The notes: generated by a model not told the origin, from the sequence alone. A stretch of DNA of 64,000 nucleotides from Desulfatibacillum aliphaticivorans DSM 15576 (GCF_000429905.1 NZ_AUCT01000012.1:124001-188000), one strand, 5' to 3'; positions 53,399 to 61,863 are shown, numbered from the stretch's first letter. Translations and numbers: made by a program.

Positions 53399-53414
53399 TG
53401 GCGCCCCTCTTGCT
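53399..53414 (+). promoter_or_regulatory. Sigma-54 (-24/-12) promoter of the thioredoxin/octaheme operon
   Basis: TTGGCGC-CCCTC-TTGCT: GG at 53400-53401 and GC at 53412-53413 are separated by exactly 10 bp, as required. An AT-rich stretch upstream (53340-53390) could bind IHF. The start is expected near 53425, giving a leader of about 40 nt. Confidence 0.85.
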
Positions 53415-53463
53415 CTATTATCAGGACGGGAGACAAAAAACCTTTTATCAGGAGAATAACTCC

Positions 53464-53772
53464 ATGGAAATCAATGAAACGAGCTTTGGAAAAGTGACAG
53501 GCAAGGGCGTATCCCTTGTGGATTTTTACGCCACGTGGTGCGGCCCGTGCAAGGCCCAGGAGCCCATCATCAAGGAACTGGAAAAAAATTTCAGCGGCAG
53601 GGCGGTGGTGACCAAAATGGACGTGGACCAAAACCGGGATACGGCGGCCAAACTGGGCATCTCCAGCATCCCCACCGTGGTTGTGTTCAAGGACGGCAAG
53701 GAAGTGGAGCGCTTCATCGGCCTTCAGAACCAGCAGACATTGAGTGCGGCCCTGGAAAGCGCGTTGATTTAA
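53464..53772 (+). CDS. Thioredoxin
   Basis: 102 residues with the redox site WCGPC (Cys26, Cys29), cis-proline region SSIPTVVVF, and the normal fold length. A cytosolic dithiol reductant. The ATG follows AGGAGA; the longer reading has no support. First gene of the sigma-54 operon, 26 bp before the Cys-rich peptide. In this setting it probably reduces sulfane-sulfur carriers or disulfides handled by the neighbouring flavoprotein, which is inference. Confidence 0.93.
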   Translation: MEINETSFGKVTGKGVSLVDFYATWCGPCKAQEPIIKELEKNFSGRAVVTKMDVDQNRDTAAKLGISSIPTVVVFKDGKEVERFIGLQNQQTLSAALESALI

Positions 53773-53798
53773 AAAGCAGGACCGGAAGGAGGACAGTT

Positions 53799-53984
53799 AT
53801 GGGAAAATGCACGAATCACCCTGACCGGGAAACAAGCTACATGTGTATGAAGAACGGAACCTACCTGTGTGAGGACTGCCTGAAGTGCATGAGCCCCAAT
53901 GTCCACTGTAAATTCAGACCGTCCTGCCCCATTTGGTTTATGGATAAAAAGGGCGGAAAAGACATTGATACGGACGCAGCCTGA
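53799..53984 (+). CDS. 61-aa cysteine-rich protein
   Basis: Eight cysteines in 61 residues: KCTNHPDR (C4, H7), YMCMKNG (C16), LCEDCLKC (C24, C27, C30), VHCKFRPSC (C37, C43). Pairs C-x2-C-x2-C with flanking Cys and His suggest zinc or an Fe-S site. The start resembles B-box-like zinc fingers (C-x2-H ... C-x7-C-x2-C). GGAAGGAGG precedes the ATG; coupled between thioredoxin and the transporter. No known family assigned; a sulfur or metal chaperone is possible. Confidence 0.75.
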   Translation: MGKCTNHPDRETSYMCMKNGTYLCEDCLKCMSPNVHCKFRPSCPIWFMDKKGGKDIDTDAA

Positions 53985-53998
53985 ACAGGAGGAGCTCC

Positions 53999-55024
53999 AT
54001 GTGGAAAATCCTGGCTAACATCAATAAAAATTTAATCTTTGCCATCCCAATCATGATGGTTCTGGGCTTTGTATTTGGAGTATTCGTCCAGGCCTCGTTT
54101 TTAAAATCCGCCATCATCCCATTGACCTTCCTCATGGTCTACCCCATGATGGTGAACCTGAAAATCAAAAAGGTCTTTGAAGGCGGCGACGTCAAGGCCC
54201 AGGTCATGACCCAGGTGGTCAACTTCGGCGTGATTCCCTTCGCAGCCTTCGGCCTGGGGCAATGGTTTTTTCCGGACCAGCCTTATATGGCTCTGGGACT
54301 GCTCCTTGCGGGCCTGGTCCCCACCAGCGGCATGACCATTTCGTGGACCGGGTTCGCCAACGGCAACGTGGCGGCCGCCGTCAAAATGACGGTCATCGGC
54401 CTGACGCTGGGATCCATAGCCACCCCCTTTTACGTCAAGGCCTTGATGGGCGCGGAACTGGAAGTGAACATCATGGCTGTGATGAAGCAAATCCTGTTCA
54501 TTGTTTTTCTGCCCATGGCCGCCGGCTTTGTCACCCAACAGGCCTTAATCAGAAAGTACGGCCAGGAGCAGTTCCAGCAGCATTTGGCGCCGCGCTTTCC
54601 CGGCCTGTCCACCGCCGGGGTGCTGGGCATCGTCTTTGTGGCCATGGCGCTGAAAGCCAAGGCCATCGCCGCTTCCCCTGAAATGTTGGCATACATTTTG
54701 TTGCCGCTTGGCATACTTTATGCTATAAATTATTTACTGAGCACATTGTTAGGCAAGTGGCTCTTGCATGAAAAAGACGCAAAAGCCATGGTTTACGGGT
54801 CGGTGATGCGAAACCTTTCCATCGCCCTGGCCATTTCCATCAACGCCTTCGGCCCCCAGGGCTCCACAGCCGCTTTGGTGATTGCTGTGGCGTACATTAT
54901 TCAGGTGCAGTCCGCCGCCTGGTACGTTAAATTTTCCGAGAACATTTTTTCCGCAGGCGGGAAAAGTCCTGAAAAGCCGGCTGTCGCGCCGGTCAAGCCC
55001 AGAAAAGGAGTCTCTACGGGTTGA
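53999..55024 (+). CDS. BASS/ACR3-family transporter
   Basis: 341 residues and about ten TM helices (NLIFAIPIMMVLGFVFGVFV, IIPLTFLMVYPMMVNLKI, ... ALVIAVAYIIQVQSAAWYV), the bile-acid:sodium-symporter / arsenite-exporter superfamily. The discontinuous-helix motif reads GLVPTSGMTISWTGFANGN; the conserved Cys of ACR3 arsenite exporters (APCTAM) is Thr here, so arsenite transport is doubtful. A small organic or sulfur anion is more likely given the operon. AGGAGG precedes the ATG. Confidence 0.8.
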   Translation: MWKILANINKNLIFAIPIMMVLGFVFGVFVQASFLKSAIIPLTFLMVYPMMVNLKIKKVFEGGDVKAQVMTQVVNFGVIPFAAFGLGQWFFPDQPYMALGLLLAGLVPTSGMTISWTGFANGNVAAAVKMTVIGLTLGSIATPFYVKALMGAELEVNIMAVMKQILFIVFLPMAAGFVTQQALIRKYGQEQFQQHLAPRFPGLSTAGVLGIVFVAMALKAKAIAASPEMLAYILLPLGILYAINYLLSTLLGKWLLHEKDAKAMVYGSVMRNLSIALAISINAFGPQGSTAALVIAVAYIIQVQSAAWYVKFSENIFSAGGKSPEKPAVAPVKPRKGVSTG

Positions 55025-55139
55025 TTCGAAATGCCCTATTTTTTTTACGCCGGCCGCGCTCCCATTACGGGAGCCGCGGCAGCGGTGCGTTTAAGGCCCG
55101 CCCACGGATGGACCGGGCTATCAGGAGGGAAGTTGTAAT

Positions 55140-56480
55140 ATGAAATTTTTGGTAATTGGAGGGGACGCAGCGGGCATGAGCGCCGCAAGCAGGGCCAAAA
55201 GGCTCTCCCCGGACATGGAAGTCATTGTATTGGAAAAGACCGAGGACGTATCTTACAGCGCCTGCGGTATGCCTTACAATATCGGAGACGAGTCGCGGGA
55301 CCTGGAGGACCTGGTGGTCCGCAAGGCCCAGGCGTTCAGAGACAAGCAGGGGATCAACCTGCTCACCGGGCATGAAGCCCTGGAGTTGGATCCCGGCAGC
55401 AGAGCCGTGCGAGGCAAAACTTTGCAGGGAGAGGAGTTTGAATACTATTACGACAAACTCCTTATCGCTACGGGCGGCTCAGCAATCATCCCCCAGGTGG
55501 AAGGCATGGACAGTCCCGGCGTATTGCCCTTGAAAAGCCTGGAACACGCCCGCAAAATCAAGTCCCTCATTACGAATTCCAAGGTTAAAAAAGCCGTCAT
55601 TCTCGGCATGGGATACATCGGCCTGGAAATGTGCGAGGCCCTGACCGAGAGAGGCGTGGAAGTCTCCATGGTCAAGCCCAATCCCATGTTTCTGCCCTGG
55701 ATGGACCGGGAGCTTGCAGACCGTCTCCAGCAGGAGGTGGAATCCCGCGGCGTAAAGCTGTATTTGGGCCAGGAATTGCAAAAGGTTGAGAACACCGGCT
55801 CAGGCCTTAAAGTCGTTTGCAACGACTTAACCCTGGATGCGGACCTGCTCATTCCCGCCATAGGGATTACGCCCAACAGCGAGTTCGCTTCCAAGGCCGG
55901 CCTGAAAACCAGCGTGGGCGATTCCATCGCCGTGGACAAAGGGCTGAAAACATCCGACGAGCACATCTACTCCGCCGGCGACTGCGCCGACGCCTATCAC
56001 GTGGTTTCCGGCCAAAAAACCTGGATCCCCCTGGCCTTGTACGCCAACCGGGGCGGCTGGGCCGCGGCCGACAACGTGAACGGCAAAGGCGTGGAAGTGC
56101 CAGGCGTTGTGGGCTCCGCCGTGTTCAAGGTCTTTGACTTTGAAGCGGCCCGCACGGGCCTCAATATGCGCGAAGCGGAAAAAGCGGGCTTCGAGCCCGT
56201 AAGCGTCACCATCAAAACACGGTCCCGCGCCCACGGCCACCCGGGCAATACAACTCTCCGGGTGCATATGGTGGGCGACAAAAAATCAGGCCGTCTGCTC
56301 GGCATACAGATGGCGGGCCGAGACGGATGCGCCCATCGCATTAACACAGGCGCTGCAGCCTTGCACAATCACATGACCGTAGCGGATTTCAGCCGGATGG
56401 ACCTGGCTTACGCCCCGCCTTTCGGCCCAGTTTGGGACCCCGTGCTGACGGCCGCCAACCAACTGGTGAAAAAACTGTAA
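55140..56480 (+). CDS. CoA-disulfide reductase-like pyridine nucleotide-disulfide oxidoreductase
   Basis: 446 residues. FAD-binding N-terminus (VIGGDAAGMSAASRAKRL), single redox Cys42 in YSACGMPYNIG, NAD-binding motif ILGMGYIGLEMCEAL, FAD-ribityl segment HIYSAGDCAD, and the dimerisation domain (LRVHMVGDKKSGRLLGIQMA). The one-cysteine active site is typical of CoA-disulfide reductase, NADH oxidase and persulfide reductase (Npsr). With thioredoxin and a tetrathionate-reductase-like cytochrome alongside, a persulfide/polysulfide role is plausible. No C-terminal rhodanese domain. 115-bp gap before it. Confidence 0.9.
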   Translation: MKFLVIGGDAAGMSAASRAKRLSPDMEVIVLEKTEDVSYSACGMPYNIGDESRDLEDLVVRKAQAFRDKQGINLLTGHEALELDPGSRAVRGKTLQGEEFEYYYDKLLIATGGSAIIPQVEGMDSPGVLPLKSLEHARKIKSLITNSKVKKAVILGMGYIGLEMCEALTERGVEVSMVKPNPMFLPWMDRELADRLQQEVESRGVKLYLGQELQKVENTGSGLKVVCNDLTLDADLLIPAIGITPNSEFASKAGLKTSVGDSIAVDKGLKTSDEHIYSAGDCADAYHVVSGQKTWIPLALYANRGGWAAADNVNGKGVEVPGVVGSAVFKVFDFEAARTGLNMREAEKAGFEPVSVTIKTRSRAHGHPGNTTLRVHMVGDKKSGRLLGIQMAGRDGCAHRINTGAAALHNHMTVADFSRMDLAYAPPFGPVWDPVLTAANQLVKKL

Positions 56481-56500
56481 CTCTCAAGGAGAATTACGAC

Positions 56501-57478
56501 ATGGGGAAAATCTCCCGAAGATCGTTCATTAAAGGAAGCCTGGCGGCGGCCGGCGCCCTGAGCGTTTCCGCCGCCCCCCTGCCCGCTTCCGCAAAAGGAA
56601 TAGGCCCCGGGGAACTGGCCACCATGCTGGACATCGGCAAATGCATTGGATGCGGCGCCTGCGTGGAAGCCTGCCGGGATAGCAACGAGCATAAATTTCC
56701 CGAGCCGGACAAACCCTTTCCCAAAATGTATCCTCCCAGGGTGAAGACCGCCGACTGGTCGGATAAACGGGATATTGACGACCGCCTGACCCCGTACAAC
56801 TGGCTGTTCATCCAATACGCGGACGTGGAGATCAACGGAGAGCAAACCACCATCACCGTGCCTCGCCGTTGCATGCACTGCACCAACCCGCCCTGCGCCG
56901 ACCTTTGCCCTTTTGGAGCCGCCAGAAAACTGAAAAACGGCATCACCCGGATTCACCCGGACATCTGCCTGGGCGGCGCCAAATGCAAACTGGTCTGTCC
57001 TTGGGATATCCCTGAACGCCAGACAGGCGTAGGCCCCTATTTGCAGGTGCTGCCCAACTTTGCGGGAAACGGCGTCATGTTCAAATGCGACCGCTGCTAC
57101 GATCTGATCGAACAGGGGGAGCTGCCGGCCTGCATCGAGGCCTGCCCCGAGGACGTCCAGACAATAGGCCCCCGGGACGAGATCATCGCCGCGGCCTACG
57201 CCCGGGCCGAGGAAATCAACGGGTACGTATACGGCGATAAGGAGAACGGAGGAACCAACACCATTTACGTGTCTCCCGTTCCTTTTGACGTTTTGAACGA
57301 AGCCCTGGAAAAAGGCCCCGGCATGCCCCATATGGCGCCTGTGCCCGATTCCATGGCCCATGCAGACACTCTGGCGAAAGCCATGATTCTGGCCCCGATT
57401 GCCGGATTGGCGGCCGGATTCATCAAATTCACCGGAGGAGCCAAGCCCTCCAGCCAATCAAACAAAGAGGAGTCTTAA
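56501..57478 (+). CDS. Tat-exported 4Fe-4S ferredoxin subunit (HybA/DmsB-like)
   Basis: 325 residues. Twin-arginine signal SRRSFIKGSLAAAGALSVSA. Four cysteine groups: CIGCGACVEACRD, CMHCTNPPCADLC, CLGGAKCKLVCPW (atypical) and CDRCYDL...CIEACPEDV, giving up to four clusters. A C-terminal hydrophobic helix (AMILAPIAGLAAGFIKF) anchors it, as in HybA. It would pass electrons between membrane quinol cytochromes and the octaheme protein on the periplasmic face. AAGGAG precedes the ATG. Confidence 0.9.
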   Translation: MGKISRRSFIKGSLAAAGALSVSAAPLPASAKGIGPGELATMLDIGKCIGCGACVEACRDSNEHKFPEPDKPFPKMYPPRVKTADWSDKRDIDDRLTPYNWLFIQYADVEINGEQTTITVPRRCMHCTNPPCADLCPFGAARKLKNGITRIHPDICLGGAKCKLVCPWDIPERQTGVGPYLQVLPNFAGNGVMFKCDRCYDLIEQGELPACIEACPEDVQTIGPRDEIIAAAYARAEEINGYVYGDKENGGTNTIYVSPVPFDVLNEALEKGPGMPHMAPVPDSMAHADTLAKAMILAPIAGLAAGFIKFTGGAKPSSQSNKEES

Positions 57479-57480
57479 TC

Positions 57481-57966
57481 ATGGAAAAGACAGTTGCAAC
57501 ATGCAGCGCCGCACCGTCCAAGGCCATGGTCAGGCTCTATATAGCCGTCATTGCGGTTTTGGCTTTCACCGGCTTCGGCCAGATGCCCATTTTCAAACGG
57601 TACTACCTGGCGGACATTCCCGGGCTGGGATGGAGCGCGAATTTTTTCGTCACCCACGCCATCCACTACCTGGGCGCCAGCGTGCTGTTTTTCCTCATGG
57701 CTTATCATATCACGGGCTATTTTCTGGCCGGAAGGCATTCCTGCACCCTGACCAAATCGGGTTGGACCAGGGTGATTTTCCTGGCGGGCCTGACCGTCAC
57801 GGGGATCTTTCGCGTTCTGAAAAATATGCCGGATATTTTGTTTTCCCCCAACTTCACCATGTTCATCGACTTCGCCCATCTGGGCTTTGCCATGCTCTTT
57901 TTATTTTCATGCTTGGGTTTTCTTATATTTCGGACAGGATGGCTTAAGGAGGTAACTCACAACTAA
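57481..57966 (+). CDS. Small membrane cytochrome-b-like subunit
   Basis: 161 residues, four TM helices (LYIAVIAVLAFTGFGQMPI; VTHAIHYLGASVLFFLMAYH; RVIFLAGLTVTGIFRVLK; FIDFAHLGFAMLFLFSCLGF). Histidines in helices 2 and 4 (THAIH, AYH, FAH) are placed to bind heme b. It looks like a truncated quinol-oxidising membrane subunit pairing with the Fe-S protein two bases upstream. Heme binding is inferred from placement only. Confidence 0.75.
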   Translation: MEKTVATCSAAPSKAMVRLYIAVIAVLAFTGFGQMPIFKRYYLADIPGLGWSANFFVTHAIHYLGASVLFFLMAYHITGYFLAGRHSCTLTKSGWTRVIFLAGLTVTGIFRVLKNMPDILFSPNFTMFIDFAHLGFAMLFLFSCLGFLIFRTGWLKEVTHN

Positions 57967-57988
57967 ATCTTTATTTAGGGGAGGCTCT

Positions 57989-59614
57989 ATGTACAGAAAA
58001 CTAGGCTTTTTCGCACTGGCCGCTTGTTTGGCGATTGGGCTCGGACTTGCCCTTTCGGCCAGCGCAGCCACCGGGGATGGAAGAGAGGGTCCAAAGCCGC
58101 CGTTTGGGAACCCAAACTCGGCTAACAACACGGCGGACCACTCCAAATTCGAGGTTCTTCAAAAGGAGTTTAAGTCAGGCCCGGAAGTCACCAAGGCCTG
58201 CCTGAGCTGCCACAACGAAGCTGCGGAGCAGTTTCAGAAAACCATCCATTGGAAATGGTTGTGCCCGGCCGCCAAGCCCGAAGCCAAGCTCGGCAAAGCA
58301 GGGTACGTGGTAAACAACTTCTGCATCAACATCAATTCCAATGAACCGCGCTGTACGTCCTGCCACGCAGGCTACGGCTACAAAAACAAAGACTTCGACT
58401 TTTCCGTGCAGGAAAACGTGGACTGTCTGGTCTGCCACGAGCAAACCGGAACCTACAAAAAATTCCCCCCGGGCGCGGGCTATGTGGTCAAGGAGCCCAC
58501 CATGTTTGGAGGGAAGGAATGGCTGCCCCCTGATTTTGCCAAGGTGGCGCAGTCCGTGGCCCTGCCCACCCGTAAGAATTGCGGAACCTGCCATTTTTAC
58601 GGCGGCGGCGGCGAAGGGGTCAAGCACGGAGACCTGGACGCCAGCCTGTACAAACCAAAATGGGACCTGGACGTTCACATGAACGTTGACGGGGAAAACT
58701 TCACCTGCACCCGCTGCCACACCACAGTGCAGCACGCCGTTGCCGGACGGTGCTACAAGTCCACCCCGCTCACCGACCGCAGGAGCCTGCTGGATTCCGA
58801 CCTCATCCACCGGATTACCTGCTATTCCTGCCATTCGGAAAAACCGCACAAAACCGACGCCAAGCTGAACGACCACACGGACAAGGTGTCTTGCCAGGCC
58901 TGCCACATTCCTGAATTCGCCAGGGAGCATTCCACCAAAATGTCCTGGGACTGGTCCACAGCCGGTAAAAAGAACGCCAAGGGCAAACCGTTGGTCATCG
59001 AAAAGGACGGACGCCATTCCTACAATGGCATGAAGGGGGATTTTGTCTGGAAGAAGAACGTGGTCCCGGAATACAAATGGTTTAACGGGAAACTGACCTA
59101 CCTGACCCTGACGGACAAAATCGATCCGGCCCAGCAGCCCATAGAGATCAACAAGGCTCACGGCTCTTACGACGACCCGGACGCCCGCATCTTTCCGTTC
59201 AAGGTGCACAAAGGCAAACAGCCTTTCGACAAAGTGAACAACACCTTTGTGGTTCCCCACCTTTTCGGCAAGGATAAAAACGCCTACTGGAAGGGATACA
59301 ACTGGGCCAACGCCATTCAAACGGGCATGGACTACACGGGTCTCCCCTACTCCGGCGAGTTCGATTTCATCAGCACGGAGTACATGTACCAGACCACCCA
59401 CATGGTCGCACCCAAGGAGAAAGCCCTTTCCTGCGACGCCTGCCACGCTCCCCAGGGACGCCTGGCCAAGCTCACCGGCTTTTACCTGCCGGGCAGAGAC
59501 GCCAACGGCTTCGTGGATTATATCGGATGGCTCATCGTCGTCGCCTCTTTACTCGGAGTCCTGTTCCACGGACTGGTTCGCATTGCCTCCACCGGCAATG
59601 GAAAGGAGGAATAA
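57989..59614 (+). CDS. Octaheme c-type cytochrome (tetrathionate reductase family)
   Basis: 541 residues. Signal peptide (FFALAACLAIGLGLALSASA), then eight CxxCH motifs: CLSCH, CTSCH, CLVCH, CGTCH, CTRCH, CYSCH, CQACH, CDACH. Order and length fit the octaheme tetrathionate reductase (Otr) family, which reduces tetrathionate and, in vitro, nitrite and hydroxylamine. Unlike soluble Otr it ends in a TM helix (YIGWLIVVASLLGVLFHGLV), so it is membrane-bound. GGGGAGG precedes the ATG. It is the likely terminal reductase (or oxidase) of the operon's electron chain. Confidence 0.92.
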   Translation: MYRKLGFFALAACLAIGLGLALSASAATGDGREGPKPPFGNPNSANNTADHSKFEVLQKEFKSGPEVTKACLSCHNEAAEQFQKTIHWKWLCPAAKPEAKLGKAGYVVNNFCININSNEPRCTSCHAGYGYKNKDFDFSVQENVDCLVCHEQTGTYKKFPPGAGYVVKEPTMFGGKEWLPPDFAKVAQSVALPTRKNCGTCHFYGGGGEGVKHGDLDASLYKPKWDLDVHMNVDGENFTCTRCHTTVQHAVAGRCYKSTPLTDRRSLLDSDLIHRITCYSCHSEKPHKTDAKLNDHTDKVSCQACHIPEFAREHSTKMSWDWSTAGKKNAKGKPLVIEKDGRHSYNGMKGDFVWKKNVVPEYKWFNGKLTYLTLTDKIDPAQQPIEINKAHGSYDDPDARIFPFKVHKGKQPFDKVNNTFVVPHLFGKDKNAYWKGYNWANAIQTGMDYTGLPYSGEFDFISTEYMYQTTHMVAPKEKALSCDACHAPQGRLAKLTGFYLPGRDANGFVDYIGWLIVVASLLGVLFHGLVRIASTGNGKEE

Positions 59615-59615
59615 G

Positions 59616-60245
59616 ATGAGTCAAGCGCCTATGAAAAAAATCTACCTGTATACGCGTTTTGAACGTTTCTGGCATTGGGCTCAGGCCGTGCTGATCCTAT
59701 TCCTGCTCTTCACGGGCCTGGAAGTGCACGGGGTCTACAAAATCTTCGGATACGAAGAAGCCGTGGAGCTCCACAACCTGGCCGCCTGGACCTGGCTGAT
59801 CCTGTACATCTTCATTATATTCTGGGAAGCCACCACCGGCGAATGGAAGCAATACATCCCCACCACCAGAAAGCTGGTGACTGTGGCCATGTATTACAGC
59901 ATCGGCATTTTCCGGGGAGATCCCCATCCCGTGCCCAAGACGGAACGGGTCAAACACAACCCCCTGCAGCGCCTCACCTACCTGGGCATCGCCCTGGTTT
60001 TGGTACCGCTGCAAATCGTGACGGGGATTCTGTATTATTTCTATAACGACTGGGCCGTCCTGGGCATCCACATGAAGCTGGGAACCCTGGCGGCCGTGCA
60101 TATGTTCGGGGCCTTGATGCTTTTGGCGTTCGTCATCGTCCATGTGTACATGACCACCACGGGCCACACCATCATGGCCCACATCAAGGCCATGATCTCG
60201 GGATGGGAGGAAGTTCCCGACACGCCGGACGAAAAAGAGGCATAG
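59616..60245 (+). CDS. Cytochrome b561-type membrane subunit
   Basis: 209 residues of the Ni-hydrogenase/cytochrome-b type. Four TM helices with heme histidines: FERFWHWAQAVLILFLLFTG, ELHNLAAWTWLILYIFIIFW, TYLGIALVLVPLQIVTGILY and LAAVHMFGALMLLAFVIVHV. Starts one base after the octaheme gene with AAAGGAGG. It would connect the octaheme cytochrome with the menaquinone pool. Last gene of the operon; a strong terminator follows. Confidence 0.9.
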   Translation: MSQAPMKKIYLYTRFERFWHWAQAVLILFLLFTGLEVHGVYKIFGYEEAVELHNLAAWTWLILYIFIIFWEATTGEWKQYIPTTRKLVTVAMYYSIGIFRGDPHPVPKTERVKHNPLQRLTYLGIALVLVPLQIVTGILYYFYNDWAVLGIHMKLGTLAAVHMFGALMLLAFVIVHVYMTTTGHTIMAHIKAMISGWEEVPDTPDEKEA

Positions 60246-60252
60246 AACCAAG

Positions 60253-60289
60253 ACAGCCGGAGGCGAAAGCCTCCGGCTGTTAAATTTTT
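60253..60289 (+). terminator. Intrinsic terminator of the octaheme operon
   Basis: Perfect 12-bp stem ACAGCCGGAGGC / GCCTCCGGCTGT around GAAA, then TAAATTTTT. Confidence 0.92.
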
Positions 60290-60390
60290 ACAAAAACCAA
60301 TTTGTTCTCCCTGACTGCAACAGCGTTTGACGCAGCTGTCATCCCCCCAAAAACAATCCAATGGGAGGACGCCGGAGCTGGCGCCGGCCA

Positions 60391-61278
60391 TTAAGCCTTA
60401 CGTTTCTCTTCCTCGTCGTCGTCATATATTTTCATATCCGGGTACAGCTTCCTGGCGCAATCCGGGCAGATGCTATGGGTGAGGCCCTTGTTGGTCTTTT
60501 TTTCAATATAGCATTCCACCGCTTCCCAATATCCCTGGTCGTCCCGAATTTTCTTGCAACTGGCGCATATGGGAATCAGGCTGGTCAAATTTCTGATGTC
60601 TTCGTCAGCGGCCGCCAGTTCCAATTCCATGCGTTGGGCGTTTACGGCTATGAGCCCGCTCATTGTAAGCACACAGGCCAGAATGGAAATTATAAAACTG
60701 ATCCCCTGTATGGCCCCGGCGGAAAAAAAGGTGGTGATATCCGGCTCCAGAAACGGCGTGGATACAGCCCTGAGCATGTACCATATTACCTGAAAGCCGA
60801 AAACTGTGTTAAGCAGGCTGTTGCTGCATTCATACTGAAGCCCCCCGCGCCGAATCAGCAGCATCAAGCACAGGAAAAGCAAGAAGCTGAGAATGAAAGA
60901 GATCCCGACAATGCGTGCAATCACGCTGGGCTGCCAATACGTATAATAAACCAGCATGGCCGCGCCCGCAGCCAATATAACGCCCGGCGGCCAGGACCTG
61001 CCTGGGAACTGCTTGAATTCACGCAACCCGTAATATATCAGCACGGGATAAGCCAGGATGATAGAGTTGGCGAGAATAATGGAAAGCCAGTCAGGGGCTA
61101 TTTGGCGAAGGCTCATAAGGATCATTCCCAAGCCTACGAGGACAAACCCGGCGGTCCAGCTTTTAAAACCCGGATACGTAAGCCGGGACATGGAAAAATA
61201 GGCCATGATGGCCGCACAGGTGATATTGACCAGGCCGGCCGCCATGGACAGCGTTTGTATGTTCAAAAAAGCCTGCAT
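60391..61278 (-). CDS. Seven-TM-type membrane sensor with C-terminal Cys/zinc motif
   Basis: 295 residues. About seven hydrophobic helices (GLVNITCAAIMAYFSM, WTAGFVLVGLGMILM, WLSIILANSIILAYPVLIYY ...), then a cytosolic tail with ICASCKKIRDDQGYWEAVEC and SICPDCARKLYPD. That tail motif (CxxCKKIRDDxGxW ... CPxC) is common at the end of PAS-type sensor kinases in deltaproteobacteria, but no kinase follows here. It may be a stand-alone signal receptor. Upstream GAGGAG is rather far from the ATG. Confidence 0.75.
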   Translation of the reverse strand: MQAFLNIQTLSMAAGLVNITCAAIMAYFSMSRLTYPGFKSWTAGFVLVGLGMILMSLRQIAPDWLSIILANSIILAYPVLIYYGLREFKQFPGRSWPPGVILAAGAAMLVYYTYWQPSVIARIVGISFILSFLLFLCLMLLIRRGGLQYECSNSLLNTVFGFQVIWYMLRAVSTPFLEPDITTFFSAGAIQGISFIISILACVLTMSGLIAVNAQRMELELAAADEDIRNLTSLIPICASCKKIRDDQGYWEAVECYIEKKTNKGLTHSICPDCARKLYPDMKIYDDDEEEKRKA

Positions 61279-61481
61279 GAATGATTACTGTTGCTCCTCA
61301 ACGCCGAACAATCGATTAAGACGCCCCTAAAAATTGACCATTGATAACCTTATAATCTTGAAAGAATCTCTTATAAATCCCTTCCTGTCAACCAAATTGG
61401 CGGCTATGAAAAAAACTCCCTGGATGATTAAAGGGAGCAAGAGGCGGGGCCGCAAAATGGCGGAACGGCCGCGACGCAATA

Positions 61482-61524
61482 TAAAAAGCCCGCGGATTGA
61501 GTCAACGATTCAATTCCGCGGGCT
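61482..61524 (-). terminator. Intrinsic terminator of the 64-aa protein gene
   Basis: AGCCCGCGGA / TCCGCGGGCT outer stem extended by ATTGA/TCAAT; minus-strand tail TTTTTAT. Confidence 0.85.
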
Positions 61525-61558
61525 GAAAATTTCTTACGCCTGTTTTAAGGCCTAAGAT

Positions 61559-61753
61559 TCATCCGTCAACCGCCACCAGAGACAATCCCAGGCGGCTTTC
61601 CAGAGCCTGGATTTTCTTGAGTTTGTCGTCATCCAACGCGGCCGGGGCGGTCTTGTGGCAAGAGAACGCCAGGACCGTTTTTCCCAGTTCAGTTTCCAGG
61701 GCTTGGATTTCCTTAAGATCTTTTTCTTCGAGGTTGGAAAGACTGCACAGCAT
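61559..61753 (-). CDS. 64-aa protein with two internal repeats
   Basis: DLKEIQALETELGKTVLAFS is repeated as KLKKIQALESRLGLSLVAVD, with a short linker containing SCHKTAPAALDD. The unit is a helix followed by a beta strand, so the protein may fold as a symmetric pair. AAGGAGG precedes the ATG at the ideal distance and a strong terminator follows, so it is a real monocistronic gene. Function unknown. Confidence 0.75.
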   Translation of the reverse strand: MLCSLSNLEEKDLKEIQALETELGKTVLAFSCHKTAPAALDDDKLKKIQALESRLGLSLVAVDG

Positions 61754-61863
61754 AGGACGCCTCCTTGTTTAAGGTTACTCAAATGATGCTGACTAAATGA
61801 TACAGACCCAATTGCGGGAGGGCAACGCTGGAAGTCTGACGGTCTAATGATAGGTAAAACCCG

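Noticed and set aside
53999..55024. Arsenite exporter (acr3) assignment
   Set aside because: The conserved ACR3 cysteine is replaced by Thr and no ars genes are nearby; kept only as BASS/ACR3 superfamily.
58175..59446. 423-codon open frame antisense to the octaheme cytochrome
   Set aside because: The plus strand carries eight CxxCH motifs in frame; the antisense frame is low-complexity Gly/Val/His and has no family motif.
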